Origin: Piscinibacter gummiphilus
Lineage (GTDB): Bacteria > Pseudomonadota > Gammaproteobacteria > Burkholderiales > Burkholderiaceae_C
Direction of reading: 5' to 3'
Assembly: GCF_002116905.1 (NCBI RefSeq)
Contig: NZ_CP015118.1
Location: 2,604,001 to 2,668,000 of the forward strand
Length of the DNA stretch: 64,000 bases
This document shows, piece by piece, positions 63,932 through 64,000 of the stretch. Position numbers and translations under genes: made by a program. Positions within the stretch are counted from its first letter, which is position 1. Every line of letters begins with the position of its first letter. The notes beneath the pieces are model-generated. The model saw only the letters and a list, made by a program, of their open reading frames with translations, had not been told where the DNA came from and ran no database searches.

Positions 63932-63947
63932 TCAATGAATACATTGA
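63932..63947. promoter_or_regulatory. Palindrome upstream of the CoA operon
   Basis: TCAATG-AATA-CATTGA is a perfect palindrome about 32 bases before the first gene of the operon, in an AT-richer patch. It is the best candidate for the operator of the embedded GntR regulator. The divergent gene beyond the window edge may share it. Confidence 0.65.
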
Positions 63948-64000
63948 GTGTCATATCGTATTCCATGAGGCCTCGCCACGCACTTCCTCGCCACAATCGA

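Overview
The window looks like a chromosomal segment of a GC-rich betaproteobacterium, most likely a Burkholderiales relative of Rubrivivax, Leptothrix or Rhizobacter. This rests on gene content and order: a TCA cluster (acnB, mdh, GntR regulator, sdhCDABE, gltA) runs into leuCDB-asd-fimV-truA-trpFBA-accD-folC-SPOR-cvpA-purF-metZ-gltX, with Liv-type transporters and a PEP-CTERM protein nearby. The genus call is an inference. I see no insertion sequence, prophage, rRNA or CRISPR array.

Bases 1-8150 are one incomplete minus-strand gene encoding at least 2716 residues of octapeptide repeats. The octads form blocks of 136, 133 and 80 residues, which form a 349-residue (1047 bp) super-repeat present six times over plus one truncated copy. 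The plus strand here is also open for thousands of bases, but only as a by-product of the repeat. Bases 8437-12391 hold an esterase, sbcB, an AraC regulator and an exported hydrolase.

Bases 12621-25033 hold central metabolism: acnB with a VapBC-type pair directly upstream, a small exported protein, a CitE-like lyase, mdh, a GntR/UTRA regulator with a 16-bp palindrome between it and mdh, then sdhCDABE and gltA ending in a clear terminator. Bases 25170-44307 are forward-strand housekeeping: leucine genes with an entericidin-type lipoprotein gene inside, asd, fimV, truA, trpFBA, accD, folC, purF, metZ and gltX. A tRNA operon (Ala-GGC, Glu-TTC, Asp-GTC) follows with its own promoter and terminator.

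Bases 44897-64000 are more accessory. They hold a PEP-CTERM protein, a lysine-rich tail fused to a ribbon-helix-helix-like domain with an operator in front, and an MFS transporter. A minus-strand run of ten genes (56282 to 47394) follows: an AroE-like dehydrogenase, a five-gene Liv-type ABC transporter, a Gfo/Idh/MocA dehydrogenase, type II dehydroquinase, a VOC/HPPD-like protein and a dehydroshikimate-dehydratase-like protein. I read it as uptake of a hydroaromatic acid (quinate or shikimate) and conversion to protocatechuate, controlled by the divergent PcaU/PobR-type IclR regulator. The end holds a second IclR with a DMT permease, a YitT-type protein, a degenerate endonuclease V homologue, and an operon of enoyl-CoA hydratase-like protein, CaiB/BaiF CoA-transferase, GntR regulator and quinone oxidoreductase.
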